A DNA stretch of 64,000 nucleotides from an uncultured Synechococcaceae cyanobacterium. Lineage in GTDB: Bacteria > Cyanobacteriota > Cyanobacteriia > PCC-6307 > Cyanobiaceae. The notes under the pieces were generated by a model, which was given only the letters and a program-made list of their open reading frames with translations, ran no database searches and was not told the origin of the DNA. Where the stretch lies: assembly GCA_902634405.1 (NCBI GenBank), contig CACPJY010000005.1, positions 1 to 64,000 on the forward strand, written 5' to 3'. The position numbers and the translations under genes were made by a program. This document shows positions 9,136-19,262 of the stretch, piece after piece; position 1 is the first letter of the stretch; the number at the start of each line of letters is the position of its first letter.

Positions 9136-9702
9136 TTACTCAGGCCAGTCTTCATGAGGGGGAATTCTTTCAAGAGATTTTTGGCAATTTTGAATTGCTG
9201 ATGCAAGAGGAATAAGAACAAAACTTCTTTCGATTAGACGAGGGTGGGGAAGGATTAGTTCTTTCTCATTCATTTGCAGGGCTCCCCATGCAAGAAGATC
9301 AAGGTCTAGAGATCTAGGCCCCCACTTTATTGGAGTTGAGCTTCGATCCCTACCAAATTGTTTTTCTAAGTCCAGTAACTTTTTGAGTAACTGAATTGCT
9401 TGTGCTTTATTAGGAGTTAGACGAGTTAGTTGTTGACCATCTGCTACAACTGTTGCGTTTATAAACCAGGGCTGATCAAATGGTACTCCTTGGGGTTCAG
9501 TTTTAAATAAAGGAGACCATCTAAATCTCGTCTCTTTAGATATGGTTTCTAAATTGTCTTGATTCTTTGTGGATTCAGCTAGCCAGCTTCTGATTAATTT
9601 TTCAATCTCTGGTCTTGCAGCCCTTATAGTTTCGATAGAGCTGCCGGCTTTACTAGGTAGGTTTGAACCTATAGCAATTGCAAGAGTATGTGAAATTGTG
9701 AT
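9136..9702 (-). CDS. folK: HPPK, folate biosynthesis pyrophosphokinase (start codon irregular)
   Basis: I found this by hand translation. It transfers pyrophosphate from ATP to 6-hydroxymethyl-7,8-dihydropterin in folate synthesis. Typical HPPK sequence is present: LAIAIGSNLPSKAG at the N-terminus, QPWFINATVV in the middle, then GRDRSSTPIKWGPRSLDLDL and LILPHPRLIERSFVLIPLA (catalytic RW/DLDL and HPR motifs). The stop is TAA at 9138-9136. The frame is open up to 9720, preceded directly by TGA, yet it holds no ATG, GTG or TTG before the conserved sequence. Candidate starts are ATC at 9702 or ATT at 9696. Alternatively the true start is the ATG at 9724, reachable only if one base is removed around the codons for Leu3. 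The gene diverges from chlD. Confidence 0.85.
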   Translation of the reverse strand: MTISHTLAIAIGSNLPSKAGSSIETIRAARPEIEKLIRSWLAESTKNQDNLETISKETRFRWSPLFKTEPQGVPFDQPWFINATVVADGQQLTRLTPNKAQAIQLLKKLLDLEKQFGRDRSSTPIKWGPRSLDLDLLAWGALQMNEKELILPHPRLIERSFVLIPLASAIQNCQKSLERIPPHEDWPE

Positions 9703-9763
9703 TTTTGATGAGTTATAAGCTCATCAGCGAGACTTGTACAAAATTAACCTGGGGGGCAATTAA

Positions 9764-11911
9764 ATGTCTGATGGAGGGTCAACCATTAATCAAGCCTCTT
9801 CCATTTTGAGAAATAGTCAAGCTAAGGAGATGGCAAATCGTGCCTTTCCACTTGCTGCAATAACTGGCCATGGCACTTTGAAACTTGCTCTCCTCTTAGC
9901 AGCGGTTGATCCAGGCCTGGGAGGAGTGATTATTGCAGGGGGACGAGGGACTGGAAAGTCAGTTTTAGCAAGGGCTTTGCATGCACTATTGCCTCCAATA
10001 GAAATCCTTGATTTAACAAGTAATACTCAAATAAAGGCAACGGAAGAGGCCCCCCGGCCTTTTGGTAGAAATCTTGACCCTAAGTGCCCTGAAGAATGGG
10101 ATGAAGATCTGAAAGCATGGATTGAGAAAAAGTTTGGATTTAGTCTTGCTGATTCTTCAGAAGCGCAGCACCCTTCAACGGTTATTCAGGCGCCTTTTAT
10201 TCAAGTCCCTCTTGGGGTAACTGAAGATAGGTTGGTTGGGGCTGTAGATGTACCGGCTTCATTGGTTAGTGGTTCACCAGTTTTTCAACCAGGACTTCTC
10301 GCAGAGGCCCATAGAGGGGTGCTTTATGTAGACGAATTGAACTTGCTTGATGATGGGATTATCAATCTCTTGCTCGCAGCAGTGGGGGCAGGTGAGAACA
10401 GAGTAGAGAGAGAAGGCTTAAGCCTTAGTCATCCTTGTCGACCTTTGCTATTGGCAACTTATAACCCTGAGGAAGGAGCTCTAAGAGATCACTTATTGGA
10501 TCGCTTTGCAATTGTTTTATCCGCCGATCAATTAATTACTAATGAGCAAAGAGTTGAAATAACAAATTCAGTCTTGGCTTATGGAGAATGCACAGAAAGC
10601 TTTGCTGCTTCATGGTCTAAGGAAACAGAAGCATTGTCAACACAGCTATTGCTTGCACGTCAATGGCTGGCCGATGTGCAAATTAGTGAAGCCCAGATAG
10701 CTTATTTGGTGGCAGAAGCTATTCGAGGAGGAGTAGAAGGTCACCGTTCTGAATTGTATGCAGTGAGGGTTGCTAAGGCTCATGCGGCATTGAGTGGGCG
10801 AGATCAGGTTGATGTTGATGATCTGCAGGTGGCGGTTCGATTGGTGATTGCACCTCGTGCATTGCAGTTACCTCCTCAGGATGAACAAATGGAGCCCCCT
10901 CCACCTCAAGAACCTCAGGATCCGCAGCCCCCAGACCAATCAGATGAAGATGCGTCCGATGATGAAGAGGATGAAAATCAAGACGAGGATTTGCCTGATG
11001 AGCAAACCCCTGAGGTGCCAGAGGAGTTCATGCTTGATCCGGAAGCTATAGGAATAGACCCAGGCTTGCTTTTGTTTTCAGCTGCGAAGAATAAAAGTGG
11101 GAAAAGTGGCAGTAGGGCCGCAGTTTTTAGTGATAGTCGTGGAAGATATGTAAAGCCAATTATCCCTCGTGGCCCTGTTCGAAGAATTGCTGTAGATGCA
11201 ACCTTGAGGGCTGCTGCCCCTTATCAGAAAGCTCGCAGAGCTAGGGACCCTGAGCGATCAGTCATTGTTGAAGAAGGAGACCTTCGCGCCAAGCTTTTGC
11301 AGCGCAAAGCAGGTTCATTAGTTGTTTTTCTTGTAGATGCTTCAGGGTCTATGGCTTTGAATCGCATGCAAGGAGCTAAGGGGGCAGTTATTCGTTTGCT
11401 AACAGAGGCGTATGAAAACCGTGACGAGGTATCTCTAATACCATTCCGTGGAGAGCAAGCTGAGGTTTTGCTTCCTCCTACTCGTTCAATTACAGCCGCT
11501 AAAAGAAGATTGGAAGTGATGCCTTGTGGTGGAGGTTCTCCTTTAGCTCATGGTTTGACTCAAGCTGCACGTGTGGGTGCTAATGCCTTGGCTACTGGTG
11601 ACCTCGGACAGGTTGTTGTTGTGGCGATTACAGATGGAAGAGGGAATGTTCCTTTGGCTACATCTTTAGGACAACCTGAAATTGAAGGAGAAGACCCCGT
11701 GGACCTCAAACAAGAGGTTTTAGACGTAGCAGCTCGTTATAGGAGCATAGGAATTAAGTTATTGGTTATAGATACAGAGCGTAAATTTATTGGTAGTGGT
11801 ATGGGGAAAGAGTTGGCAGAAGCTGCTGGGGGAAAGTATGTTCAGTTACCAAAAGCTTCTGAACAGGCTATAGCTGCTATCGCAATGGATGCTATAGAAT
11901 CAGTGAATTAA
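9764..11911 (+). CDS. chlD: Magnesium-protoporphyrin IX chelatase subunit D
   Basis: 715 residues, full length. With ChlI and ChlH it inserts Mg2+ into protoporphyrin IX, the first committed step of chlorophyll synthesis. The N-terminal AAA+ domain (about residues 25-370) shows Walker A-like [11 protein letters not shown] and the Walker B region [13 protein letters not shown] linker rich in proline and acidic residues follows (about 370-425). The C-terminal von Willebrand A domain (about 520-710) carries the MIDAS start VDASGSMA. The start is the first ATG at 9764; a second in-frame ATG at Met24 ([10 protein letters not shown]) is closer to where typical homology begins and may be the real one. 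Confidence 0.97.
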   Translation: MSDGGSTINQASSILRNSQAKEMANRAFPLAAITGHGTLKLALLLAAVDPGLGGVIIAGGRGTGKSVLARALHALLPPIEILDLTSNTQIKATEEAPRPFGRNLDPKCPEEWDEDLKAWIEKKFGFSLADSSEAQHPSTVIQAPFIQVPLGVTEDRLVGAVDVPASLVSGSPVFQPGLLAEAHRGVLYVDELNLLDDGIINLLLAAVGAGENRVEREGLSLSHPCRPLLLATYNPEEGALRDHLLDRFAIVLSADQLITNEQRVEITNSVLAYGECTESFAASWSKETEALSTQLLLARQWLADVQISEAQIAYLVAEAIRGGVEGHRSELYAVRVAKAHAALSGRDQVDVDDLQVAVRLVIAPRALQLPPQDEQMEPPPPQEPQDPQPPDQSDEDASDDEEDENQDEDLPDEQTPEVPEEFMLDPEAIGIDPGLLLFSAAKNKSGKSGSRAAVFSDSRGRYVKPIIPRGPVRRIAVDATLRAAAPYQKARRARDPERSVIVEEGDLRAKLLQRKAGSLVVFLVDASGSMALNRMQGAKGAVIRLLTEAYENRDEVSLIPFRGEQAEVLLPPTRSITAAKRRLEVMPCGGGSPLAHGLTQAARVGANALATGDLGQVVVVAITDGRGNVPLATSLGQPEIEGEDPVDLKQEVLDVAARYRSIGIKLLVIDTERKFIGSGMGKELAEAAGGKYVQLPKASEQAIAAIAMDAIESVN

Positions 11912-11984
11912 TTAATTCTATCTATCTACAAAACTCTATTTATAGAGTCCTGACCTCAAGATTTATTTGAGAAAATGAATATAA

Positions 11985-12821
11985 CTAGTCATTACTTAAA
12001 GCTGTTTGTGCTGGATATAATTCGCTAAAAAATTCTCCTAGTCCAATTGTTACGTTTCTTACTGCATTCATAAATTTTGGATCAGCTGTTAGGGCTTCTA
12101 TATCTTCACCGACTGCATCTATTTTCTCAGTTAATGAATTTGCAGTTGAAACAGTATCCTTGAGCTCTTTAATCGTTTTTGGATTATCAAGTGCAGATAC
12201 AACATTGTTTATATGAGAGGTCGCATCTTTCAGATTTTCAATAATTGGAATAGCACGTTCAAGCTCTTCTTTAAACTGTAAAATTAAAGAATCTATGTTA
12301 TTTACTAATTTTTTTTTCTCTGCTTGTCGAAGAATTCTATCCAATGTCTTAGCAACATTGGATAAGCTTCCTGCTGCTTCACCTGTAACAATTGAGCCTT
12401 CACATAAGATTAGCTCTGGCAAGCATTTCTCTGAAACAGGCGGGAGAGAACTTGTGTTCTCGAATGCACCATGACTTATTAGGGCAACTTGTGCATTTCC
12501 ACCAAGTAAAGAACCTTTCGCAATACTTGCTGTTACTGGCAATGGGAGCTTGAGATCACTTTCATTGATTTCTAGAGTTGCCAGTACAGCTTTTGGTGTA
12601 ATTTTTATTCTGCTCACTGAGCCAATAACTATTCCTCGATAGGTAACAGGTGAAAGTTTTGCTAAACCTGTAGCGTCAGAGAATCTAGCCGTGATATTCC
12701 ATGTATTAGATCCCATTTGGACACCTTTCATCCAAAGTTGTGTCCCGAGGAATCCAATAGCAGCTCCTACGATTGAGAAACCTACAAGAGCATCTCTTAT
12801 CCTTCTACGCATTACAGTCAT
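11985..12821 (-). CDS. MlaD/MCE-domain protein of an ABC lipid-transport system
   Basis: 278 residues. The N-terminal transmembrane helix (VGFSIVGAAIGFLGTQLW, about residues 13-30) anchors a periplasmic MCE/MlaD domain: WNITARFSDATGLAKLSPVTYRGIVIGSV is the typical beta-barrel segment. A long helical tail follows (about 150-260), as expected for proteins that bridge the envelope. Its ATG overlaps the end of the ATPase gene by 4 bases, so the two are translated together. The family moves phospholipids or other hydrophobic molecules between membranes. The MlaE-type permease is not adjacent and must be encoded elsewhere. Met4 is an alternative start. Confidence 0.88.
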   Translation of the reverse strand: MTVMRRRIRDALVGFSIVGAAIGFLGTQLWMKGVQMGSNTWNITARFSDATGLAKLSPVTYRGIVIGSVSRIKITPKAVLATLEINESDLKLPLPVTASIAKGSLLGGNAQVALISHGAFENTSSLPPVSEKCLPELILCEGSIVTGEAAGSLSNVAKTLDRILRQAEKKKLVNNIDSLILQFKEELERAIPIIENLKDATSHINNVVSALDNPKTIKELKDTVSTANSLTEKIDAVGEDIEALTADPKFMNAVRNVTIGLGEFFSELYPAQTALSND

Positions 12822-13618
12822 TGTTCTACATGTTGCATGGGACCTTTGAGGCTTCCAGTACGAAACTGTTCTACATATGGATTATCAGTTTGTCTGAATT
12901 CTTTTATAGAGCCATTCCATTGAAATTTTCCTCCATATAACATCAATACTCTTTGAGCAGTTCTCTCGATCGTGCTTCTTACATGGCTTACTACAACTGA
13001 ACAACCTTTTGCTACAGAGGTGCTTTTGAGTATTAGGTCTTCAATACGTGTACATGCCACAGGATCTAAACCTGCAGTTGGTTCGTCATACAGAAGTAGC
13101 GGCATTGCACCTATTTCTCTTTTTGGATCATTGATTAGTGCTCTAGCAAAGCTCACTCTTTTTTGCATGCCTCCACTTAACTGACCAGGGAATTTGTCGG
13201 CAACGTCATACAAGCCCACCGCCTCTAGGCAGTCAAGGACTAAATCCTTGATATCGTTATCTTTCCAACGTCCTCCTCTCCGCAATAAGAAGCCTACATT
13301 TTCTTCGACTGTTAATGATCCCAAAAGCGCTGGATTTTGAAAAACTAGTCTTACATCAGGTGGATGCATTTGATCTATCCTTCTGTAAGTTTGCTGCTCA
13401 CCAAATAAGCGAAGTTCCCCTTTTGTAGGTAACAATAGACCTGCTAAAAGTCTCAGGACGGTAGATTTCCCACACCCAGAGGGTCCTACGATTGCCAGGC
13501 GCTCCCCAGGTTTCATAGAAAGGTTTACCTGATCAAGGACGGGTACTTTGCTCCACTGCATAGTGAGAGCATTCATCTCTACTACTGGTGTAGCTTGTGG
13601 CAAGAGGACTCCATTCAT
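12818..13618 (-). CDS. ABC transporter ATP-binding protein (MlaF-like)
   Basis: 266 residues. It is the energising subunit paired with the MlaD protein downstream. Walker A is GPSGCGKST (about residues 44-52), the signature is LSGGMQKR, Walker B is LLLYDEPTAGLDP, and the switch histidine is in VVVSHVRST. Overlap with the downstream MCE gene is 4 bases (ATGA type), indicating an operon. In cyanobacteria and plastids, related MlaFED/TGD systems import lipids toward the inner membranes. That role is inferred from family, not shown here. An 86-base gap separates it from divergent yvcK. Confidence 0.92.
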   Translation of the reverse strand: MNGVLLPQATPVVEMNALTMQWSKVPVLDQVNLSMKPGERLAIVGPSGCGKSTVLRLLAGLLLPTKGELRLFGEQQTYRRIDQMHPPDVRLVFQNPALLGSLTVEENVGFLLRRGGRWKDNDIKDLVLDCLEAVGLYDVADKFPGQLSGGMQKRVSFARALINDPKREIGAMPLLLYDEPTAGLDPVACTRIEDLILKSTSVAKGCSVVVSHVRSTIERTAQRVLMLYGGKFQWNGSIKEFRQTDNPYVEQFRTGSLKGPMQHVEQ

Positions 13619-13704
13619 TAATAACTACATCTTGCCGAAAATGTCTCTTTTTTGAACCCTTTTTAGAGCTCAAGAAAGATTTTTCTCGATTCTCTTAAGT
13701 ACAT

Positions 13705-15126
13705 TTGACATCACGAATCCCTCCATCTCGATATCGCCGCTTCCTTAAACGCCAGTATTCCAGAAGGCGTAAAAGAGTTCTGAAGGATGTGCGCCAAAGG
13801 GATTTGATGTCTAGATCTAGAAGGGCAGTGAGTTGGCTTTTACCAGGATTAGTTGTAAAGCGATGGATGCTTACCTCTGGGATGGGATTAGTACTAGCTC
13901 TTTTAGGAGCAGCTATTTGGGCTGATTTAAAGCCAATTTATTGGATACTTTTTAATCTGAGATGGTTGCTTGGATCTCTGACTACAATTTTACCTAGAAG
14001 TATTACCGGACCTCTTGTTTTTCTTTTTGGTGCAGGACTTCTGCTATGGGGACAGAGTAGAAGCTTTGGATCTATTCAACAAGCTTTAGCGCCTGATAAA
14101 GATACTGTTTTAGTAGACGCACTTTGGGCTCAAAGCAAATTAAATAGAGGCCCTAATATTGTTGCCATTGGTGGGGGTACAGGTCTTTCGACTCTTTTGA
14201 ATGGACTGAAGAGATATAGCAGTAATATCACTGCGATTGTCACAGTTGCAGATGATGGTGGGAGTAGCGGGGTTTTGCGCAGAGAATTGGGAGTTCAGCC
14301 TCCTGGAGATATCAGAAATTGCTTAGCAGCTTTGTCCAATGAGGAGACACTGTTAACAAGACTCTTTCAATATCGCTTTTCTTCTGGTGGTGGGTTAGAA
14401 GGCCATAGCTTTGGCAATCTTTTTCTTTCAGCACTTACTGCGATCACAGGTAACTTGGAAACTGCGATAGAAGCTTCCAGTAGGGTTTTGGCTGTTCAAG
14501 GTCAGGTTGTACCAGCTACAAATGTCGATGTGAAACTATGGGCTGAGCTTGAAGATGGTCAGAGAATAGAAGGTGAATCAGCGATTGGTAATGCACCTAG
14601 TCCAATTGTCAGACTAGGATGTGTACCAGAGAAACCTCCAGCGCTACCTCATGCACTAGAGGCAATAGCAAATGCAGATTTAATTTTGCTTGGACCAGGA
14701 AGCTTATATACCTCTTTGCTCCCTAACCTACTTGTGCCAGAAGTTGTTGTTGCTATACAGCGCAGTAGAGCTCCTAAGCTTTATATCTGCAATTTAATGA
14801 CTCAACCTGGAGAAACCGATGGACTAGATGTTGCAGGCCATTTGCGTGCAATTGAGGCTCAATTGGCCAGCTTGGGAATAAGTAAAAGATTATTTGGAGC
14901 TGTACTTGCCCAAGATGATTTAGGGCCTTCCAATTTGGTTGATTATTATCGAGCAAGAGGCGCTGAGCCAGTTATTTGCGATGGAAGATCACTTAGAGCT
15001 CAAGGTTATGAAGTGATGCAGGCACCACTGCAAGGTACTAGACCAACTGCAACTCTTAGACATGACCCTAGAAGTTTGTCCTTAGCAGTTATGAGGTTTT
15101 ATAGACGGCAAAAGAGAGAAATTTAG
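13705..15126 (+). CDS. yvcK: YvcK/CofD-like gluconeogenesis factor homologue with N-terminal membrane helices
   Basis: 473 residues. The family binds UDP-GlcNAc and links carbon metabolism with envelope synthesis in other bacteria. The Rossmann core starts at [18 protein letters not shown] (about residue 150), followed by [31 protein letters not shown] and [20 protein letters not shown], all characteristic. As in other cyanobacterial versions, an N-terminal extension has a very basic segment and two hydrophobic helices (about 55-75 and 95-115). The frame starts with TTG at 13705; the first ATG is Met34, just before the first helix, so the true start is uncertain. It overlaps convergent ndhJ by 4 bases. 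Confidence 0.9.
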   Translation: MTSRIPPSRYRRFLKRQYSRRRKRVLKDVRQRDLMSRSRRAVSWLLPGLVVKRWMLTSGMGLVLALLGAAIWADLKPIYWILFNLRWLLGSLTTILPRSITGPLVFLFGAGLLLWGQSRSFGSIQQALAPDKDTVLVDALWAQSKLNRGPNIVAIGGGTGLSTLLNGLKRYSSNITAIVTVADDGGSSGVLRRELGVQPPGDIRNCLAALSNEETLLTRLFQYRFSSGGGLEGHSFGNLFLSALTAITGNLETAIEASSRVLAVQGQVVPATNVDVKLWAELEDGQRIEGESAIGNAPSPIVRLGCVPEKPPALPHALEAIANADLILLGPGSLYTSLLPNLLVPEVVVAIQRSRAPKLYICNLMTQPGETDGLDVAGHLRAIEAQLASLGISKRLFGAVLAQDDLGPSNLVDYYRARGAEPVICDGRSLRAQGYEVMQAPLQGTRPTATLRHDPRSLSLAVMRFYRRQKREI

Positions 15127-15674
15127 TAAGCATCTTGCATCTCATAAAAATCAGGTTGAACATAGTCTTTTCTAAGTGGCCAACCCTTCCAGTCTTCTGG
15201 CATAAGAAGACGCTTGGGGTGAGGATGCCCCTCGAATTTGATACCAAACATGTCAAAGGTTTCTCGCTCTTGCCAATCAGCACCTCGAAAAAGTTGGTAC
15301 AGGCTTGGGACACTAGGAGTACCGGCCCTGTCAAGAAAAACTTTCACGCGCACTTCTCGTGGGTTTGTATTTTCTGAAAAGCTTGCAGCATTTTCTGTGA
15401 TTTCTGTAATTGCAATTAGATGGTAGAAGCAACAAAGTCTTTGGCCGGGACCTTCGTCAAAACCTCCTTGGCATTGCAGGTAATCAAACCCAAAATTTTT
15501 AAGTGCTGCAGCTGTTTTAACAAGGCAAGAAGCATCTACCTCAAGAATCTCTATCCCTAAATGATCTGGTTCAAGAGGTTGATGCACCAAACCTTGTTCA
15601 GTAAGCCATTTGCTGATTGGACCGGGCTCTTCTTTTAAATCTAGATCTGAATCTAGAGGGTTAACTTCAGTCAT
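15123..15674 (-). CDS. ndhJ: NAD(P)H-quinone oxidoreductase subunit J
   Basis: 183 residues. It is the 30-kDa subunit of the thylakoid NDH-1 complex, which serves respiration, cyclic electron flow and CO2 uptake. Typical segments are [40 protein letters not shown] and RRLLMPEDW-like [18 protein letters not shown] near the C-terminus. It overlaps the end of ndhK by 8 bases and completes the ndhC-ndhK-ndhJ operon. Its own end overlaps yvcK on the other strand by 4 bases. Confidence 0.97.
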   Translation of the reverse strand: MTEVNPLDSDLDLKEEPGPISKWLTEQGLVHQPLEPDHLGIEILEVDASCLVKTAAALKNFGFDYLQCQGGFDEGPGQRLCCFYHLIAITEITENAASFSENTNPREVRVKVFLDRAGTPSVPSLYQLFRGADWQERETFDMFGIKFEGHPHPKRLLMPEDWKGWPLRKDYVQPDFYEMQDAY

Positions 15675-16410
15675 TTTCTTTAGTAGGAGATACTCTTTGA
15701 TTAATTATTTCTAAATTTTTGTCTAGCTTTATTTCATCGTTAACTCCAGCCTTAAGAGCAGCTTTTTGTGAATTTGAATTTAAATATTCACCTGTAACCA
15801 TAGGTTTAATTGCTTTCATTTCATGAGCAATTGTTAAATAACGATGAGTTTGTTTTTGTTTGCTTCTTTCTGCGATTGATTCGTCTCCAACCTTTTTTCG
15901 TAGCTTTATAACTGCGTCAAAAATTGCTTCTGGCCTGGGTGGACACCCTGGCAGGTAAAGATCTACAGGGATGAGTTTATCTACTCCTCTTACAGCGGTA
16001 GTGGAGTCTGCACTAAACATCCCTCCAGTAATAGTGCAAGCACCCATTGCAATGACATATTTAGGCTCGGGCATCTGTTCATAAAGTCTGACTAGGGCTG
16101 GTGCCATCTTCATAGTGACTGTGCCGGCAACAATTAATAGATCAGCTTGTCTTGGAGAGCTTCGTGGAACCAGTCCAAATCTGTCAAAATCGAATCTTGA
16201 CCCTATTAGGGCTGCAAATTCGATAAAGCAACAAGCTGTTCCATAAAGAAGAGGCCATAAGCTGCTTAGTCGAGCCCAATTATGTAAATCATCTAGACTA
16301 GTGAGAATTATGTTTTCGCTTAAATCAGTAGTAATTTGAGGAGCTTCAACAGGACCGCACGTTGCTGCACGCAATTCTTTTGCAGCTTTTATAGAGAGTG
16401 ATTCCTGCAT
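15667..16410 (-). CDS. ndhK: NAD(P)H-quinone oxidoreductase subunit K
   Basis: 247 residues from the ATG at 16410. The frame extends to 16443 inside ndhC, but the ATG 2 bases after the ndhC stop gives the usual start. This 20-kDa subunit carries the N2 [4Fe-4S] cluster of NDH-1. The cysteine motifs are in [26 protein letters not shown] and [38 protein letters not shown] is also diagnostic. The last 60 residues are variable and polar. It is the middle gene of the ndhC-K-J operon. Confidence 0.97.
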   Translation of the reverse strand: MQESLSIKAAKELRAATCGPVEAPQITTDLSENIILTSLDDLHNWARLSSLWPLLYGTACCFIEFAALIGSRFDFDRFGLVPRSSPRQADLLIVAGTVTMKMAPALVRLYEQMPEPKYVIAMGACTITGGMFSADSTTAVRGVDKLIPVDLYLPGCPPRPEAIFDAVIKLRKKVGDESIAERSKQKQTHRYLTIAHEMKAIKPMVTGEYLNSNSQKAALKAGVNDEIKLDKNLEIINQRVSPTKEND

Positions 16411-16412
16411 GC

Positions 16413-16775
16413 CTAACTCCACTCTAGAGCGCCTTTCCGCCAAGCATATGCTAAGGCTACGATTAAAATTGCTATAAAAACCAGTGCTTCTATAAATGCT
16501 AATAAACCCAGTCTATGAAATGCCACTGCCCAGGGATATAAAAACACAGTTTCAACGTCAAAAATTACAAACACTAAAGCAAACATATAATAGCGGATAT
16601 TGAATTGAATCCAGGCTCCTCCAATAGGTTCCATTCCTGATTCGTATGTGAGGACACGTTCTCCTTGGCTGCTTTTTGGAGATAAGACTTTATTTGTCAC
16701 CAATGCCAAAACAGGAACTGCCCCTGAAATCAGAAGAAAACCCAGGAATGCGTCATAACCGGGCAAAGAAAACAT
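16413..16775 (-). CDS. ndhC: NAD(P)H-quinone oxidoreductase subunit 3
   Basis: 120 residues, normal length. It is a small membrane subunit of NDH-1 with three hydrophobic helices (about 6-26, 62-84, 88-110). The loop [24 protein letters not shown] between helices 1 and 2 is diagnostic of subunit 3/NuoA. It is first in the ndhC-ndhK-ndhJ operon. The divergent rubredoxin frame begins only 23 bases upstream, so the operon promoter must lie within the 5' part of that frame or the rubredoxin start is further downstream. Confidence 0.97.
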   Translation of the reverse strand: MFSLPGYDAFLGFLLISGAVPVLALVTNKVLSPKSSQGERVLTYESGMEPIGGAWIQFNIRYYMFALVFVIFDVETVFLYPWAVAFHRLGLLAFIEALVFIAILIVALAYAWRKGALEWS

Positions 16776-16798
16776 AATTAGGATGGAAATCTTTTTGA

Positions 16799-17284
16799 AT
16801 GGGCATAGATTTACAGGCTATTGCCTATAAAGTTTCAATGCCTGATGAAGTAGTTGAGAGCGAGCCGCTCAAAACTTCAAACAACAATAGAGAAAAGTCT
16901 AAGACTCAGCCAATGATTAATGATCCCTTGAAAGAATCAGTTGATCAAACTGATCCTCATCCCAGTGACTCACTAGACCATCGGTTTGAGTGTAGAGCTT
17001 GCGGATATATATACGATCCTGATGAAGGAGTTAAAAAACTTGGTATCGAAATTGGTACTGCCTTTGAAAATTTAGATCACTTGAGCTTTCGATGCCCTGT
17101 TTGCAGGGCGACAAAAGATTCCTTTCGAGATATTGGCCCAAGGGATAAGCCTAGTGGTTTTGAGGAGAACCTAAATTATGGGTTCGGAGCGAATAGTCTT
17201 ACACCAGGTCAGAAGAATGTTTTGATTTTCGGAGGCTTAGCGCTAGCTGTCTCATTCTTTTTATCGCTGTATTCCTTGCGTTGA
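16799..17284 (+). CDS. rub: Membrane-anchored rubredoxin (RubA-type)
   Basis: Up to 161 residues. The rubredoxin domain (about residues 62-115) has two CxxC iron ligands, in [16 protein letters not shown] and [14 protein letters not shown] linker ([14 protein letters not shown]) leads to one C-terminal transmembrane helix ([21 protein letters not shown]). Cyanobacterial RubA is needed for photosystem assembly. The neighbours ycf48 (14 bases downstream) and psbEFLJ support a role in PSII. The first 38 residues are polar and poorly conserved in type. Met14 (16838) and Met39 (16913) are alternative starts, and a later start would leave room for the divergent ndhC promoter. Confidence 0.93.
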   Translation: MGIDLQAIAYKVSMPDEVVESEPLKTSNNNREKSKTQPMINDPLKESVDQTDPHPSDSLDHRFECRACGYIYDPDEGVKKLGIEIGTAFENLDHLSFRCPVCRATKDSFRDIGPRDKPSGFEENLNYGFGANSLTPGQKNVLIFGGLALAVSFFLSLYSLR

Positions 17285-17298
17285 TTTCTTACTAATTC

Positions 17299-18306
17299 AT
17301 GAAACGTTTCCTTTCCCCATTTTTCAATTTCTTTTTGATTGTTGCAATTGGACTTTCCCTTAGCTCCTGTGTTGCTACGAGACTCCCTGTAGCAGCTTTA
17401 AGCCCTTGGCAGGCTGTTGATTTGCAAACTGAGGCTAATCCGCTAGATATTAGTTTTTCAGATAAAGAGCATGGTTTCCTTGTAGGTACAAACCGTTTGA
17501 TTTTGGAGACAAATGATGGGGGGGATTCCTGGGATAAGAGGATTTTGGATTTGCCAGATGAGGAGAACTTTAGGCTTATAAGTATTGACTTCAACGGGGA
17601 GGAAGGATGGATCGCTGGTCAGCCAGGATTGGTAATGCATAGTTCCGATTCAGGAAAGAATTGGAGCCGCATCGTTTTAGGAAGCAAGCTTCCAGGTGAT
17701 CCATACCTCATTAAAACTTTAGGTATTAATAGTGCTGAGTTGGCGACAACAGCTGGAGCTGTATATACAACAAAAGATGGGGGTGTTAATTGGGAGGGAA
17801 AAGTTAGTGATGCAGAAGGAGGAATTAGAGATTTGAGGCGTTCTGAAGACGGTAGTTATGTAAGTGTTAGTGCATTAGGAAATTTCTTTGCCACGCTTGA
17901 CCCAGGGGAAGATGTTTGGCAGCTCCATCAACGGGCAAGTAGTAAGAGAGTTCAGAGCGTGGGCTTTCAGCCAGATGGGAAGCTCTGGATGTTGGCGAGG
18001 GGTGCTGAGATTCGTTTCAACGATGAATCTGGAGAAGTGGAGGGTTGGGAACGTCCAATAATCCCTATTACTAATGGATATAACTATTTGGATTTAGCTT
18101 GGGACCCTCAAGGATCTATTTGGGCTGCGGGGGGAAACGGTACTTTGTTAGTGAGTCGTGACCAAGGGAAGAGTTGGGAGCTTGACCCTGTTGGAGATGC
18201 TCAACCTTCAAATTTGATACGAATTCTCTTCTCGTCAGACTCTCAGAACCCTTACCAGGGCTTTGTTCTTGGAGAAAGGGGTGCTCTTTTACGCTGGGTT
18301 GGCTGA
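17299..18306 (+). CDS. ycf48: Photosystem II assembly factor Ycf48 (HCF136 homologue)
   Basis: 335 residues. It assists early PSII assembly around newly made D1, on the lumenal side. The N-terminus has a hydrophobic signal ending in a lipobox-like LSSC (Cys at about residue 25), so it is probably a lipoprotein. The body is a seven-bladed propeller with repeated BNR-like blades (SxDxGxxW forms): [35 protein letters not shown] and [11 protein letters not shown]. It sits 14 bases after the rubredoxin gene and 106 bases before psbE, the usual cyanobacterial order. Confidence 0.96.
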   Translation: MKRFLSPFFNFFLIVAIGLSLSSCVATRLPVAALSPWQAVDLQTEANPLDISFSDKEHGFLVGTNRLILETNDGGDSWDKRILDLPDEENFRLISIDFNGEEGWIAGQPGLVMHSSDSGKNWSRIVLGSKLPGDPYLIKTLGINSAELATTAGAVYTTKDGGVNWEGKVSDAEGGIRDLRRSEDGSYVSVSALGNFFATLDPGEDVWQLHQRASSKRVQSVGFQPDGKLWMLARGAEIRFNDESGEVEGWERPIIPITNGYNYLDLAWDPQGSIWAAGGNGTLLVSRDQGKSWELDPVGDAQPSNLIRILFSSDSQNPYQGFVLGERGALLRWVG

Positions 18307-18412
18307 TGTTTTTATGTTCAAGATTGCACAACGCTCTGTAACCATGATCGTTCGCAATGCGCAGTGAACCAGCACAGCCTTATAGGATCGGTGAGCTGAT
18401 ACGCCCGAGGTT

Positions 18413-18661
18413 ATGGCTGCCGGCTCAACCGGGGAACGCCCGTTTTTCGAAATCATCACTAGCGTCCGTTATTGGGTAATCCATGCAGTGACGCTGCCTG
18501 CAATTTTCTTAGCAGGCTTCCTATTTGTGTCAACAGGCCTTGCCTACGACACATTTGGTACTCCTAGACCAGATGCTTACTACCAGGCTTCTGAAAGCAA
18601 AGCTCCAGTTGTGAGCGAACGCTTTGAATCTAAATCCCAACTAGACCTGCGGTTGAAATAA
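18413..18661 (+). CDS. psbE: Cytochrome b559 alpha subunit
   Basis: 82 residues. It is a PSII core subunit with one transmembrane helix. The haem-ligating histidine is in [18 protein letters not shown] (His at about residue 24). [16 protein letters not shown] after the helix is diagnostic. It is first of the psbE-psbF-psbL-psbJ operon; psbF starts 3 bases after the stop. The operon promoter should lie in the 106 bases after ycf48, but I could not fix its boxes with confidence. Confidence 0.99.
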   Translation: MAAGSTGERPFFEIITSVRYWVIHAVTLPAIFLAGFLFVSTGLAYDTFGTPRPDAYYQASESKAPVVSERFESKSQLDLRLK

Positions 18662-18664
18662 ACC

Positions 18665-18805
18665 ATGTCTCAATCTTCACCACCACTTGCTGCCCCTAGG
18701 GTCTATCCAATTTTCACTGTTAGATGGCTAGCGGTTCATGCCTTAGCTATTCCAACGGTGTTTTTCATTGGAGCTATTGCTGCAATGCAGTTCATTAGAC
18801 GCTGA
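18665..18805 (+). CDS. psbF: Cytochrome b559 beta subunit
   Basis: 46 residues, found by direct translation. It pairs with PsbE to bind haem b559 in PSII. The motif is [18 protein letters not shown], with the haem-ligand His at residue 25, followed by AAMQFIRR at the C-terminus. It starts 3 bases after the psbE stop and ends 13 bases before psbL. Confidence 0.99.
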   Translation: MSQSSPPLAAPRVYPIFTVRWLAVHALAIPTVFFIGAIAAMQFIRR

Positions 18806-18818
18806 CTTCTAAAGAAAA

Positions 18819-18938
18819 ATGCAAGTAAATCCAAACCCCAACAACCTTCCTGTTGAGTTAAACCGTACAAGCCTTTATTTGGGTTTGTTATTGGTTTTTG
18901 TGATGGGAGTGTTGTTTTCCAGCTACTTCTTTAACTGA
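18819..18938 (+). CDS. psbL: Photosystem II protein L
   Basis: 39 residues, found by direct translation. It is a single-helix PSII subunit near the acceptor side and the dimer interface. The sequence has the invariant [17 protein letters not shown] start of the helix and ends in FSSYFFN. It is the third gene of the psbEFLJ operon, 13 bases after psbF and 12 before psbJ. Confidence 0.99.
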   Translation: MQVNPNPNNLPVELNRTSLYLGLLLVFVMGVLFSSYFFN

Positions 18939-18950
18939 TCTATTGAAACC

Positions 18951-19154
18951 ATGAGTACAAAGCTTAAGGGGCCTGACGGTCGCATCCCTGATCGTCTTCC
19001 TGATGGACGTCCTGCAGTTTCTTGGGAACGCCGTTGGACTGAAGGGGTTTTACCACTTTGGTTGGTTGCCACAGCTGGTGGAGTGGCAGTCTTCTTTGTT
19101 CTAGGTATTTTCTTTTACGGCTCCTACACAGGAGTTGGTAACGGCTTTAGTTAG
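18951..19154 (+). CDS. psbJ: Photosystem II protein J
   Basis: 67 residues. It is a single-helix PSII subunit affecting electron flow at the quinone side. The C-terminal helix [20 protein letters not shown] followed by GSYTGVGNG is typical. The N-terminus is longer than the roughly 40-residue plastid form ([18 protein letters not shown] precedes the conserved part), as in other picocyanobacteria to my knowledge. It is last in the operon, 32 bases before a strong terminator hairpin. Confidence 0.97.
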   Translation: MSTKLKGPDGRIPDRLPDGRPAVSWERRWTEGVLPLWLVATAGGVAVFFVLGIFFYGSYTGVGNGFS

Positions 19155-19186
19155 CTTCCTTGAAGATTTAGTTTCAGGTCAATGAA

Positions 19187-19249
19187 AGGTCTACTCTAAA
19201 AGCCTTTGTCAGCAAAGCTGACAAAGGCTTTTAGAGTAGACCTTTTTTT
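19187..19249 (+). terminator. Strong intrinsic terminator of psbEFLJ
   Basis: A perfect 27-bp inverted repeat, arms 19187-19213 and 19217-19243, separated by AAA. Seven T residues (19243-19249) follow directly on the plus strand. Two flanking A:T pairs can extend the stem. This closes the psb operon. On the minus strand the hairpin lies 13 bases beyond the mtnP stop, so it may also stop mtnP transcription, although only three T residues follow on that side. Confidence 0.95.
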
Positions 19250-19262
19250 CGAAGATTGTTAA

